Shown: piece after piece, positions 52,463-61,722 of the stretch | Layout of the letters: each line of letters starts with the position of its first letter | Numbering within the stretch: the first letter of the stretch is position 1 | Assembly (NCBI RefSeq): GCF_950101795.1 | Contig: NZ_CATNLZ010000003.1 | Location: 62,001-126,000, forward strand | Direction: 5' to 3' | From: Nocardioides sp. T2.26MG-1 | Lineage (GTDB): Bacteria; Actinomycetota; Actinomycetes; Propionibacteriales; Nocardioidaceae | Length of the DNA stretch: 64,000 bases | Translations under genes and position numbers: made by a program | Notes under the pieces: model-generated | What the model was told of the DNA's origin: nothing | Databases searched by the model: none | What the model saw: the letters and a program-made list of their open reading frames with translations, nothing else

Positions 52463-52939
52463 TCAGACGACCGCGACCAGGTGCTTGAGGTGCTCGTCGA
52501 GGTCCCGCCCGTCGGGCATCGCGTTGTGCACCGACCAGCGGACCCGCCCGTCGCGGTCGATGACGTACGACGAGCGCCGCGGGCAGCCCTTGACCTCGTC
52601 GAAGACCTCGTAGGCGCGGGACACCGCACCGTGCGGCCAGAAGTCGGAGAGCAGCGGGAAGTTCAGCCCGTCCTGGTCGGCGAACGCCCGCAGCGAGTAG
52701 ACGGGGTCGCAGGAGATCCCGAGCACCTCGGTCTCGAAGGTCAGGAACTCCGCGAGCCGGTCGCGGATGCCGGCCATCTCGCCGGTGCACACGCCGGAGA
52801 ACGCGAAGGGGTAGAAGAAGATCGCGACCGCCTTGCGGCCGCGGAACGAGGACAGCGTCACGTCCTGCCCGAACTGGTCGCGCAGCGTGAAGTCAGGGGC
52901 CAGACCGCCGAGCTCGAGTCCGGTCGCTGAGGTGGTCAT
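52463..52939 (-). CDS. ahpE: Peroxiredoxin, AhpE type
   Basis: 158 aa. Thioredoxin-fold peroxidase. Peroxidatic Cys51 in AFSGVCTGE within the family's P-x3-T/S-x2-C context, and FPLLSDFWPHGAVSRAYEVF, split here as FPLLSDFWPH and GAVSRAYEVF, is the AhpE hallmark. M. tuberculosis AhpE is a one-Cys enzyme; this protein has two further Cys (77 and 119), the second in EVKGCPRRSSY where AhpE has an uncharged loop. Reduces peroxides in the cytoplasm. Divergent-start context with no SD visible; a weak GAGGAT lies 6 nt before the ATG. Confidence 0.9.
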   Translation of the reverse strand: MTTSATGLELGGLAPDFTLRDQFGQDVTLSSFRGRKAVAIFFYPFAFSGVCTGEMAGIRDRLAEFLTFETEVLGISCDPVYSLRAFADQDGLNFPLLSDFWPHGAVSRAYEVFDEVKGCPRRSSYVIDRDGRVRWSVHNAMPDGRDLDEHLKHLVAVV

Positions 52940-52997
52940 GGCGCCATCCTCGCACCCGGCGGGGACAGCGCCTCATCCGGCCGCCACGCCACCGGGG

Positions 52998-54623
52998 TCA
53001 GTCGGTGTCGAGGTCGCGCTTGAGCACCTTGCCGGTGGCGTTGCGGGGCAGCTCGTCGAGGAACACGATGTCGCGCGGGACCTTGAAGCGGGCCAGGTTG
53101 TCCTTGACCCAGTCCTTCAGCTCCGCGTCGGGGACCTCGCGGCTGACGACGACGAACGCCCGCAGCCGCTTGCCGAAGTCGGGGTCGTCCACGCCGACGG
53201 CAGCGACCTCGGCGACGGCCTCGTGCCGCATCAGGCAGTCCTCGACCTCCTTGGGGAACACGTTCTCCCCACCCGAGACGATCATCTCGTCGTCGCGTCC
53301 CTCGACGTGCAGCCGGCCGTCCTCGTCGAAGCGCCCCACGTCACCGGTCGACATCAGCCCGTCGACGACCTCCTTGTGGCCGCCGCCGGTGTAGCCCTCG
53401 AAGAGCAGCCCGTTGCCGACGAAGATCCGCCCGGTCTCCCCCGGCGGCAGCTCGCGGCCGTCCGGGTCGAGGATCTTCACGATCGTCGCGTGCGGCGGCT
53501 TGCCGGCCGCCGTCGGCGCCTCGCGCAGGTCCTGCGGCGTCGCGATCGAGGCGTAGGCGACCTCGGTCGATCCGTAGATGTTGTAGAGGTTGTCGCCGAA
53601 GTGGTCCATCCAGTTGAGGGCGAGGTCACCGGGCAGCGCCGACCCCGAGGACGCGACCACCCGCACGCGGGAGAGGTCGTACGCCGTCAGCGTCTGCTCC
53701 GGCAGCGCCATGATCCGCTGCAGCATCACCGGGATCACCACCAGCGAGTCGCAGCGCTCGTCCTGGGTGACCCGCAGACAGGTCTCGGGGTCGAAGCGGC
53801 GCCGCAGCACGACGGTCGAGCCGAGCAGCATCGACAGCGCCAGGTGGGCGAAGCCCCAGGTGTGGAACAGCGGCGCGGCGATGTGCGTGCGCCAGCCGTA
53901 GCGCAGCGGCATCCGCGACAGCAGCGAGACCGCGGCGTCGATGCCGGCCTCGCTGCGCGGTGCGCCCTTGGGGGTGCCGGTGGTGCCGGAGGTGAGGATC
54001 ACGATCCGGCCGTGACGTCCGGGCGCCGGGAGGTCGCCGCCGCCCTGGCCGGCGATCAACGACTCCAGCGTCGGGTCGTCCGGGCTGGAGCCGGGGTCGG
54101 TCCAGGCCAGCACCGACGTACCGACGTGGGCCTTGGCGAGCATCTCGCTGAACTCGTCGTCGTGCACGACCAGCACCGGCCGCTCCCGCTCGAGCACCTC
54201 GACGAGCTGCGGCCCGGCGAACGCGGTGTTGAGGTAGAGGATGTCGGCGCCGAGCTTGGCGGTGGCGATGCTGGCGTCGACGAAGCCGCGGTGGTTGCGG
54301 CACATGAGCGCGACGCTGTCCCCCTCGCCGACGCCCAGCTCGGCGAAGGCCCGGGCGAGCGCGTTGGAGCGGCGGTGCATCTCCGCGAACGTCAGGGAGC
54401 CCAGCTCGTCGACCAGCGCGGTGCGGCGCGGGTCGAGCAGGGCGGCCGCGGTGAACCCGCCCGCCGGGCCGGTCCCCCAGTCCTTGAGGACCTTCGCGGC
54501 CCGGGCGAGCGCCACCGGGCTGTGCGGCCGGATGACCCCCGCCTCCCCCAGCACCTTGACGGTGGTGCCGGTCGCGGAGGCGCCGGCGAGGGCCTTCTGG
54601 AGCACAGACTGGAGCACGAGCAC
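52998..54623 (-). CDS. Acyl-CoA ligase (FadD-like)
   Basis: 541 aa ANL-superfamily ligase: RIVILTSGTTGTPKGAPR (P-loop), YNIYGSTEVAYASIATP (A5), GLMSTGDVGRFDEDGRLHVE (A7), GRDDEMIVSGGENVFPKEVE (A8) and PRNATGKVLKRDLDTD with catalytic Lys (A10). The hydrophobic N-terminus (LVLQSVLQKALAG) may associate with the membrane. Starts at GTG 54623 or GTG 54617. Activates fatty acids as CoA esters. No coupled neighbour; one of three such ligases in this window. Confidence 0.9.
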   Translation of the reverse strand: MLVLQSVLQKALAGASATGTTVKVLGEAGVIRPHSPVALARAAKVLKDWGTGPAGGFTAAALLDPRRTALVDELGSLTFAEMHRRSNALARAFAELGVGEGDSVALMCRNHRGFVDASIATAKLGADILYLNTAFAGPQLVEVLERERPVLVVHDDEFSEMLAKAHVGTSVLAWTDPGSSPDDPTLESLIAGQGGGDLPAPGRHGRIVILTSGTTGTPKGAPRSEAGIDAAVSLLSRMPLRYGWRTHIAAPLFHTWGFAHLALSMLLGSTVVLRRRFDPETCLRVTQDERCDSLVVIPVMLQRIMALPEQTLTAYDLSRVRVVASSGSALPGDLALNWMDHFGDNLYNIYGSTEVAYASIATPQDLREAPTAAGKPPHATIVKILDPDGRELPPGETGRIFVGNGLLFEGYTGGGHKEVVDGLMSTGDVGRFDEDGRLHVEGRDDEMIVSGGENVFPKEVEDCLMRHEAVAEVAAVGVDDPDFGKRLRAFVVVSREVPDAELKDWVKDNLARFKVPRDIVFLDELPRNATGKVLKRDLDTD

Positions 54624-54708
54624 TTCCTGACGGTCGGACGGGTCGGGACGACGCCCGGTGCAACGACCGGCTGGCCCGTTGGTCTCGGGGCCGGTCGGGT
54701 GACCCGAC

Positions 54709-55152
54709 TTACGCCGGTGTCTTCGGCGCCATCAACCGGGTCGCGGACCAGTCCTTGCTCACCGCGGCGGTGGTCGTCTGCGCGAGCCCGGCGATCGGCG
54801 CGGCCTCGGTGATGTCGGCAGGGTCGACGGCGTTGGGCCGTCCCACCTTGGGGGTGAGCAGCCAGATGGCGCCACCTCCCACGAGGTCGGTCAGCGCGTC
54901 GACGAGAGCGTCGACGAGGTCGCCGTCCTCGTCCCGCCACCAGAGCAGGACCGCGTCGACGACGTTGCCGTAGTCGCCGTCGACCATGTCGGCGTCGATC
55001 CGATCCTCGATCGCGGCACGCAGCTCGTCGTCGGAGTCGCTGTCCCAGCCCAGCTCCTGAACGACCATGCCGGCCTTCAGGCCCAGGCGGTCGGCCGGTC
55101 CTGTCGCAGGTCCGTCTGTCTGGGTGGACCCGCCACCCGGGGTCGAGCTCAA
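54709..55152 (-). CDS. DUF3052 family protein
   Basis: 147 aa. Family hallmarks: RLGLKAGMVVQELGWDSDSD near residue 22, the acidic helix AAIEDRIDADMV, and GAIWLLTPKVGRPNAVDPAD. DUF3052 proteins are cytoplasmic, small and widespread in actinobacteria, nearly always divergent from aceE as here. Function unknown; the constant neighbourhood suggests a link to pyruvate dehydrogenase or acyl metabolism. Confidence 0.88.
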   Translation of the reverse strand: MSSTPGGGSTQTDGPATGPADRLGLKAGMVVQELGWDSDSDDELRAAIEDRIDADMVDGDYGNVVDAVLLWWRDEDGDLVDALVDALTDLVGGGAIWLLTPKVGRPNAVDPADITEAAPIAGLAQTTTAAVSKDWSATRLMAPKTPA

Positions 55153-55337
55153 GTGCTGCCTCCATGTCTCACGGTCGCCTCAGGTCGGACGAACTGAGGA
55201 GTAGTCCACAGGAGTTTGTGTGCGGGACGCAACCCGTGTCCACAGGAGTCCCCGGCGAGGACGCCCCCAGCAGACCACACGGTGGCACTACCGATGGGTA
55301 AATTCGTCCGTCCCCAGGCGCGTGCGACGATGGGCTC

Positions 55338-58121
55338 GTGACCGAAGAACTCACCCCCACTTCTGGCACGGACAAGCGGAGCGGCGTGATCCCGACCGTC
55401 ATCCACGAAGGTCTGCCGACCCAGCTGCCCGACATCGACCCCGACGAGACCCACGACTGGCTCGACTCGTTCGACTCCCTCGTCGGTGAACGCGGGCGGG
55501 AGCGTGCCCGCTACGTGATGCTCCGCCTGCTGGAGCGGGCCCGCGAGATGCAGGTCGGCGTGCCCGCCCTGCGCAGCACCGACTACATCAACACGATCCC
55601 GCCCGAGCGCGAGCCCTGGTTTCCCGGCGACGAGGAGACCGAGCGCCGCATCCGGGCGTTCATCCGCTGGAACGCCGCGGTCATGGTCTCCAGCGCGAAC
55701 CGCAAGGGCCTCGAGGTCGGCGGGCACATCGCGACCTACCAGTCCTCGGCGAGCCTCTACGAGGTCGGGTTCAACCACTTCTTCCGCGGCAAGGACCACC
55801 CTGGCGGCGGCGACCAGGTGTACATCCAGGGACACGCCTCCCCCGGCATGTACGCCCGGGCCTACCTCGAGGGCCGGCTGACCGAGGAGCAGCTCTACCG
55901 GTTCCGCCAGGAGGTCCAGCACGGCCCGCACGCCGGCCTGTCGTCGTACCCCCACCCCCGGCTGATGCCGGAGTTCTGGGAGTTCCCGACGGTCTCGATG
56001 GGCCTGACCTCGCTCAACTCGATCTACCAGGCGCGGTTCAACCGCTACCTGCACAACCGTGGTCTCAAGGACACCAGCGACCAGCGCGTCTGGGCGTTCC
56101 TCGGTGACGGCGAGATGGGCGAGCCCGAGTCGCTCGGCGCGATCCGCGTCGCGGCCCGCGAGGAGCTCGACAACCTCGTGTGGGTCGTCAACTGCAACCT
56201 GCAGCAGCTCGACGGGCCGGTGACCGGCAACGGCAAGATCATCCAGGAGCTGGAGGCCAACTTCCGCGGCGCCGGCTGGAACGTCATCAAGGTCGTGTGG
56301 GGCCGCGAGTGGGACCAGCTGCTGGCGCGCGACGTCGACGGCGTCCTGGTCAACCGGATGAACTCCACCCCCGACGGCGACTTCCAGACCTACTCGGTCG
56401 AGACCGGCGACTACATCCGGGAGAGCTTCTTCGGCGCCGACCCGCGGTTGCGCAAGATGGTCGAGCACATGAGCGACGACCAGATCCGCAAGCTGCCGCG
56501 CGGCGGCCACGACTACCGCAAGGTGTACGCCGCGTTCGACGCCGCCACCAAGCACGTCGGGCAGCCGACGGTGATCCTGGCCAAGACCGTCAAGGGCTGG
56601 ACGATCGACGCCCTCGAGGGCAAGAACGCCACGCACCAGATGAAGAAGCTGACCCAGGACGACCTCAAGAAGTTCCGGGACCGCCTCTACCTGCCGATCT
56701 CCGACCGCGACCTCGAGCGCGCCTACGAGGAGACCGGCGCCGCGCCGTTCTTCCACCCGGGCGAGAACTCCCCCGAGATCGAGTACATGCTCGAGCGCCG
56801 TCGCCAGCTCGGCGGGTCGCTGCCCAAGCGGGTGCTGCGCGCCAAGCCGCTCACGCTGCCGGGCGACGAGATGTACACCGAGCTCAAGAAGGGGTCCGGC
56901 AAGCACACCATCGCCACGACGATGGCCGTGGTCCGGCTGCTCAAGGACTGGATGAAGGACCCGGAGATCGGCAAGCGCATCGTGCCGATCGCCCCCGACG
57001 AGTACCGCACGTTCGGCATGGACGCGATGTTCCCGAGCGCGAAGGTCTACAACCCGGGCGGTCAGCAGTACGCCTCGGTCGACCGGAAACTGTTGCTCTC
57101 CTACAAGGAGTCGGCGCAGGGCCAGATGCTCCACGAGGGCATCTCCGAGGCCGGCGCCGTCGCCTCGGCGACCGCCGCGGGCTCGGCGTACGCCACCCAC
57201 GGCGAGCACATGATCCCGTTCTACATCTTCTACTCGATGTTCGGGTTCCAGCGCACCGGCGACTCGATCTGGGCGATGACCGACCAGCTCGCCCGCGGCT
57301 TCCTCATCGGCGCCACGGCGGGACGGACCACGCTGACCGGCGAGGGCCTCCAACACGCCGACGGCCACTCCCCGCTGCTCGCGGCGACCAACCCCGGCGT
57401 CGTCCACTACGACCCGGCGTTCGCCTACGAGATCGGGCACATCATGCGCTCAGGTCTGCAGCGGATGTACGGCGAGGACGCCGAGGACGTCGTCTTCTAC
57501 CTGACCGTCTACAACGAGCCGGTGCACCAGCCGGCCGAGCCGGAGGACGTCGACGTCGACGGCATCCTGCGCGGCATCCACCACGTCGAGGCCGGCGAGG
57601 GCGGGGGCCCCCGGGTCCAGCTCCTCGCCTCGGGCGTCGGCTTCCCGTGGGTGAAGGAGGCGCAGCGCCTGCTCCGCGAGGACTGGGGCGTGAGCGCCGA
57701 CACCTGGTCGGTGACCTCGTGGAACGAGCTGGCCCGCGACGGCGCCGCCGCGGAGGAGTGGAACCTGCTCCACCCGGGCGAGCGGCCGCGCACGCCGTAC
57801 GTCACGGACAAGCTGCAGGCGGTCGAGGGCCCGGTCGTGGCCGTGTCGGACTACATGCGCGCCGTGCCGCTGCAGATCGCCCGCTGGGTGCCGCGGGACT
57901 ACCGGGTGCTCGGCGCCGACGGTTACGGCTTCGCCGACACCCGCCCGGCCGCCCGGCGCTTCTTCCACATCGACGCGCAGTCCGTCGTCGTCCAGGCGCT
58001 GCAGGCGCTCGCGGACGCCGGCCAGGTCGACCGCTCGAAGGTCGAGGAGGCGTTCTCGAAGTACCGCATCGACGACCCCACGGCCGTCGCCGGCGTCAAG
58101 CAGGAGGGCGGGGACGCGTAA
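55338..58121 (+). CDS. aceE: Pyruvate dehydrogenase E1 component, homodimeric type
   Basis: 927 aa from GTG 55338. Large E1o-like decarboxylase of the E. coli AceE class. TPP motif [10 protein letters not shown] (about residue 258) to [17 protein letters not shown]; active-site segments [20 protein letters not shown] in two pieces ([11 protein letters not shown] and [11 protein letters not shown]) and [20 protein letters not shown] ([11 protein letters not shown]). It decarboxylates pyruvate and acetylates the lipoyl arm of E2. It differs from the alpha/beta E1 at 19594-21560. A GACGAT sits 6 nt before the start, weakly supporting a leaderless transcript. A palindromic repeat follows 16 nt after the stop. 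Confidence 0.96.
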   Translation: MTEELTPTSGTDKRSGVIPTVIHEGLPTQLPDIDPDETHDWLDSFDSLVGERGRERARYVMLRLLERAREMQVGVPALRSTDYINTIPPEREPWFPGDEETERRIRAFIRWNAAVMVSSANRKGLEVGGHIATYQSSASLYEVGFNHFFRGKDHPGGGDQVYIQGHASPGMYARAYLEGRLTEEQLYRFRQEVQHGPHAGLSSYPHPRLMPEFWEFPTVSMGLTSLNSIYQARFNRYLHNRGLKDTSDQRVWAFLGDGEMGEPESLGAIRVAAREELDNLVWVVNCNLQQLDGPVTGNGKIIQELEANFRGAGWNVIKVVWGREWDQLLARDVDGVLVNRMNSTPDGDFQTYSVETGDYIRESFFGADPRLRKMVEHMSDDQIRKLPRGGHDYRKVYAAFDAATKHVGQPTVILAKTVKGWTIDALEGKNATHQMKKLTQDDLKKFRDRLYLPISDRDLERAYEETGAAPFFHPGENSPEIEYMLERRRQLGGSLPKRVLRAKPLTLPGDEMYTELKKGSGKHTIATTMAVVRLLKDWMKDPEIGKRIVPIAPDEYRTFGMDAMFPSAKVYNPGGQQYASVDRKLLLSYKESAQGQMLHEGISEAGAVASATAAGSAYATHGEHMIPFYIFYSMFGFQRTGDSIWAMTDQLARGFLIGATAGRTTLTGEGLQHADGHSPLLAATNPGVVHYDPAFAYEIGHIMRSGLQRMYGEDAEDVVFYLTVYNEPVHQPAEPEDVDVDGILRGIHHVEAGEGGGPRVQLLASGVGFPWVKEAQRLLREDWGVSADTWSVTSWNELARDGAAAEEWNLLHPGERPRTPYVTDKLQAVEGPVVAVSDYMRAVPLQIARWVPRDYRVLGADGYGFADTRPAARRFFHIDAQSVVVQALQALADAGQVDRSKVEEAFSKYRIDDPTAVAGVKQEGGDA

Positions 58122-58137
58122 GCGCTCACCGCATCCA

Positions 58138-58172
58138 CGTTGACCCGCCCGAAACTTTCGGGCGGGTCAACG
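58138..58172. terminator. 35-bp palindromic repeat copy 4 (probable terminator)
   Basis: Arms CGTTGACCCGCCCGAAA and TTTCGGGCGGGTCAACG around one base, identical to copy 2. It lies 16 nt after the aceE stop and 5 nt before the stop of the convergent hydrolase, so it could end both. Confidence 0.82.
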
Positions 58173-58177
58173 CCATT

Positions 58178-59122
58178 TCAGGCCGTGTCGGAGGAGACCG
58201 CGCGCAGCCGGGGCGCGTTGCCGCCGGACTTGAGCAGCGCCCGGAACCGGGCCCGGGAGTACGTCGCCGGCTCGGTCGAGCGGATGAAGTCCTGCACGAT
58301 CCGGGCGAACCGGTGCGGGTGGTCCTTGTGCGGGAAGTGCCCGGCGTCGGGGATCACCTCGACGCGAGCGTTGGGCGCGAGCGCGGCGGCGTTGTTGGCG
58401 TGCCGGACCGGGATCACCCGGTCGTCGCGCCCCCACACCACCCACATCGGCATCTCCTCGGTCAGGTAGGCCCGGTCGGCCATCGTCACGATCTGGCCGC
58501 GCCAGTCGACGACGGCGCGGACCACGTGCCGGATCGCGTGCCGGGCCTGGGGGTCCTTGAAGGTGTCGTAGATGTCGGCGACCTCGTCGAGGTCGTGGGT
58601 GAGCTTCCACCCCGACCGGGACGCCGCACGGAGCCCGGCCACGCCCAGGTGGCGTACGCCGGGCAGCGTGAGCACCCCCATCACCTGGTGGAACCCCGGC
58701 GTGCTGATCGCCCGGATGCCCGGCGACACCTCAGGGCCGAGCCCGCCGGAGGCGACGAGCATCAGCCGCTCGGTGCGCTCGGGGAACTGGTAGGCGAACT
58801 GCATCGCGACGCCGCCGCCGAAGCTGTGCCCGATCACGGTCACCTTGTCGATGCCGAGCACGGTCAGCAGGTCACGCATGCCGTTGGCGTAGCCGCCCAG
58901 CGTGTAGTCGGCCCGCGGCTTGTCCGACTGCCCGTGCCCGAGCAGGTCGGGCGCGATCACCGTGTAGCGGCGACCCAGCGCCTCGATCACCGGGTCCCAG
59001 GTCGTGTGGTCGCAGCCGAGACCGTGCAGCAGCAGCACCACCGGCCCGCTCCCGGTCTTCACGTACGCCCTGCGGTGACCGTGGATGGTCACGAACTGGA
59101 CGTCGTTCGCCCTGCTGACCAC
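58178..59122 (-). CDS. Alpha/beta-fold hydrolase
   Basis: 314 aa from GTG 59122 (GGGGAGG upstream); the 69-nt longer frame is less likely. Typical fold with oxyanion HGLGCDHTTWDP, nucleophile Ser in VIGHSFGGGVA, acid Asp in GRDDRVIP and His in AGHFPHKDHP. Hydrolyses an ester or similar bond; substrate cannot be told. Conserved beside the fatty-acid operon in actinobacteria, convergent with aceE and divergent from the FasR-like gene. Confidence 0.9.
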   Translation of the reverse strand: MVSRANDVQFVTIHGHRRAYVKTGSGPVVLLLHGLGCDHTTWDPVIEALGRRYTVIAPDLLGHGQSDKPRADYTLGGYANGMRDLLTVLGIDKVTVIGHSFGGGVAMQFAYQFPERTERLMLVASGGLGPEVSPGIRAISTPGFHQVMGVLTLPGVRHLGVAGLRAASRSGWKLTHDLDEVADIYDTFKDPQARHAIRHVVRAVVDWRGQIVTMADRAYLTEEMPMWVVWGRDDRVIPVRHANNAAALAPNARVEVIPDAGHFPHKDHPHRFARIVQDFIRSTEPATYSRARFRALLKSGGNAPRLRAVSSDTA

Positions 59123-59243
59123 GTCGCCTCCCCAGGTCGGCTGTAGGCCGCGATTCAACCATGCCGACCCGGGCGACGGGAGGGCGAACACCTTGATTTA
59201 CCGGGGTTTTACGTCCGTCAACGGGGTCCACTAGCCTCGACAG

Positions 59244-60446
59244 GTGACTCCACGGCAGGCCGTCGGCCCGCACCGACGGGCCGCCGACGCACTCCAGCGC
59301 GCGACCGGCGCGCTCAGCACCGCTGCGACCGCCCGCATGGAGCAGGACATGCCGTGGTTCCGCGAGCTGAGCGCCCAGGACCGCTCCTGGGTCGGCATGA
59401 TCGTGCAGGCCGGCATCCGCGGGTTCGTCGACTGGTACCGCCAGTCCGGCGACCGGCCCGCGCCCGGGTCCAACGAGATGGTGGCCTCGGTGTTCGGGGC
59501 GGCGCCGCGGGCGCTCGCCGGGGTGATCGACCTGCAGCAGACGGTAGGTCTGGTGCGCCTCTCCATCGAGGTCGTGGAGGCCAACGTCGACCAGCTGCTC
59601 GAGCCCGAGGACGCCGCCGACGTCCGGGCCGCGGTGCTGCGCTACGCCCGCGAGGTCGCGTTCGCGACCGCCGAGGTCTACGCCCGGGCAGCGGAGCTGC
59701 GCGGCGCCTGGGACGCCCGGCTGGAGGCGCTGGTCGTGGACGCGGTGCTCCGGTCCGAGGCCGACGAGGCGCTGCTGTCGCGCGCGAGTGCGCTGGGCTG
59801 GGCGGCGCGCGGCGACGTCGCGGTGGTCCTGGGGAGCGTGCCCAGTGCGCGCAGCGAGTCCGACACCTTCGACGAGGTACGCCGGGTGGCGCGGACCGCC
59901 GGGATGGACGCGCTGTGCGCGGTCCAGGGCGACCGGCTGGTCGTCCTCCTCGGCGGGGTCACCGACCCGCGCGAGGCCGCGGCGGCCGTCAGCGACCTGT
60001 TCGGCGCCGGGCCGGTGGTGGTCGGCCCGGTCGCCGCCGACCTGGCGCAGGCGCACGTGTCGGCCCGCGCCGCGCTGTCGGCGCACCGGGCCGCGGTCGG
60101 CTGGCCCGAGGCACCCCGACCGGTGCGCAGCGCCGACCTGCTCCCGGAGCGGGCCCTGGCGGGCGACGGCCACGCCCGCCGGCACCTGGTCGACGAGGTC
60201 TACCTCCCCCTGGTGCACGCCCGCGGCACGCTGATCGAGACGGTGGCGGCGTACTTCCAGCACGGCTCGTCGATCGAGGCGACCGGCCGGGCGCTCTTCG
60301 TGCACCCGAACACGGTGCGCTACCGCCTGCGCCAGGTCGCCGAGCTGACCGGCTGCTCGCCGGGCGATCCGCGCGATGCGTTCACCCTCGAGATCGCCCT
60401 CGTGCTCGGCCGGCAGTCGGGCCGCGGAGGAGCACCCACCACCTGA
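59244..60446 (+). CDS. fasR: PucR-family transcriptional regulator (FasR-like)
   Basis: 400 aa from GTG 59244, 6 nt after TAGCCT (59232-59237). N-terminal RsbRD-like helical domain (about residues 20-165), a GGDEF-like central region and a C-terminal PucR helix-turn-helix: AAYFQHGSSIEATGRALFVH and NTVRYRLRQVAELTG. In Streptomyces coelicolor the orthologous FasR is upstream of fabD and activates the fatty-acid operon, which matches this position. It presumably binds the palindrome at 60452 and is tuned by acyl thioester level. Confidence 0.85.
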   Translation: MTPRQAVGPHRRAADALQRATGALSTAATARMEQDMPWFRELSAQDRSWVGMIVQAGIRGFVDWYRQSGDRPAPGSNEMVASVFGAAPRALAGVIDLQQTVGLVRLSIEVVEANVDQLLEPEDAADVRAAVLRYAREVAFATAEVYARAAELRGAWDARLEALVVDAVLRSEADEALLSRASALGWAARGDVAVVLGSVPSARSESDTFDEVRRVARTAGMDALCAVQGDRLVVLLGGVTDPREAAAAVSDLFGAGPVVVGPVAADLAQAHVSARAALSAHRAAVGWPEAPRPVRSADLLPERALAGDGHARRHLVDEVYLPLVHARGTLIETVAAYFQHGSSIEATGRALFVHPNTVRYRLRQVAELTGCSPGDPRDAFTLEIALVLGRQSGRGGAPTT

Positions 60447-60451
60447 GCGTG

Positions 60452-60472
60452 CTTTGTGGGAACCCCACAAAG
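60452..60472 (+). promoter_or_regulatory. Perfect palindrome, putative FasR operator before fabD
   Basis: CTTTGTGGG-AAC-CCCACAAAG: 9-bp arms that pair perfectly, 66 nt before the fabD GTG and 5 nt after the fasR stop. Position suits an activator site. Recognition by the FasR-like protein is inferred from its place. Confidence 0.6.
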
Positions 60473-60537
60473 GATCGCCGGTCGATTGGTGCGGGCCTGA
60501 GGCGAGGTTCGGCCCGCCTTCCCGGCACAGTGGACGG

Positions 60538-61722
60538 GTGCTCGTCATCGTCGCTCCCGGTCAGGGTGCCCAGACCCCCGGCTTCCTCCGGCCGTGGCTC
60601 GAGGACCCCACGTTCGCCTCCCGCTTCGGCTGGCTCGCGACGGTCGCCGACCTCGACCTCGCCCACTACGGCACCGAGGCCGACGCCGACACCATCCGCG
60701 ACACCAGGATCGCCCAGCCGCTGCTGGTCGCGACCGGCCTGGTCGCGGCCCTCGAGCTGTTCCCCCACCCGGCCGACGCGTTCGAGCAGGTCGGCGCGGT
60801 CGCGGGCCACAGCGTGGGTGAGATCGCGGCGGCCGCGGGCGCCCGGGTGATCACCGCCGAGCAGGCGATGGTCCTGGTCCGCGAGCGCGGCAACGCGATG
60901 GCGCAGGCCGCCGCGGTGACCCCGACCGGCATGACCGCCGTGCTCGGTGGCGACCGCGACGAGGTGCTGGCCGCGCTGGACAAGCACGGCCTGACCCCCG
61001 CCAACGACAACGGCCCCGGGCAGATCGTCGCCGCCGGCACCCGCGAGCAGCTGGACGCGCTCGCCGCGGAGCCGCCCGCCAAGGCCCGCCTGATGCCGCT
61101 CAGCGTCGCCGGCGCCTTCCACACCCACCACATGGAGCCGGCGGTCGGCCACCTCGCCGCGCTGGCCCGGTCGGTGTCCGTGCACGACCCGCGCACCCGG
61201 CTGATCTCCAACCGCGACGGCACCGTCGTCCACGACGGCCAGGAGGTGCTCGCCCGGATCGTCGGCCAGATCGCCAGCCCGGTCCGCTGGGACCTCTGCC
61301 TGGAGACGATGGAGGACCTGGGCGTCACCGGCATCCTGGAGATGCCGCCCGCCGGCACGCTCACCGGCATCGCCAAGCGTGCGCTCCGCGGAGTCGAGAC
61401 GTTCGCGCTCAAGACCCCCGACCAGCTCGACGACGCGCGCGCGTTCTGCGCCAAGCACGGCGAGTCCTCGGGCATGGACACCAGCCCCACCTGGCGGATG
61501 GTCGTGTCGCCCGCGAAGGGCACCTTCCACCAGTCCGGCGAGGCCTCCGCGACGGAGGTGCTCGAGCCCGGCACCGCGATCGGCGAGGTGGCGAGCCTGC
61601 GCGACCGCACCAGCATCACCGCGCCGCACGGCGGCACGGTCGTCGAGTGGCTCGTCGAGGACGGCGACCTGGTCTCACCCGGCCAGCCACTGCTGCGTCT
61701 GCACCCTGAGGGAGGAGCCTGA
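60538..61722 (+). CDS. fabD: Malonyl-CoA:ACP transacylase with C-terminal biotinyl/lipoyl-like domain
   Basis: 394 aa. Residues 1-305 are FabD: GQGAQTPG, catalytic Ser92 in GHSVGEIA, His195 in GAFHTHHM. It loads malonyl groups onto ACP for chain extension. Normal FabD ends at about 310; here residues 320-390 add a biotinyl/lipoyl-type barrel (APHGGTVVEWLVEDGDLVSP, then GQPLLRLHP). The site where biotin or lipoate would be carried (usually EAMKM or a DK-x) reads SLRDRTSI, with no Lys, so the domain probably serves protein contacts. GTG start 6 nt after CACAGT. Stop overlaps the fabH ATG. Confidence 0.92.
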   Translation: MLVIVAPGQGAQTPGFLRPWLEDPTFASRFGWLATVADLDLAHYGTEADADTIRDTRIAQPLLVATGLVAALELFPHPADAFEQVGAVAGHSVGEIAAAAGARVITAEQAMVLVRERGNAMAQAAAVTPTGMTAVLGGDRDEVLAALDKHGLTPANDNGPGQIVAAGTREQLDALAAEPPAKARLMPLSVAGAFHTHHMEPAVGHLAALARSVSVHDPRTRLISNRDGTVVHDGQEVLARIVGQIASPVRWDLCLETMEDLGVTGILEMPPAGTLTGIAKRALRGVETFALKTPDQLDDARAFCAKHGESSGMDTSPTWRMVVSPAKGTFHQSGEASATEVLEPGTAIGEVASLRDRTSITAPHGGTVVEWLVEDGDLVSPGQPLLRLHPEGGA

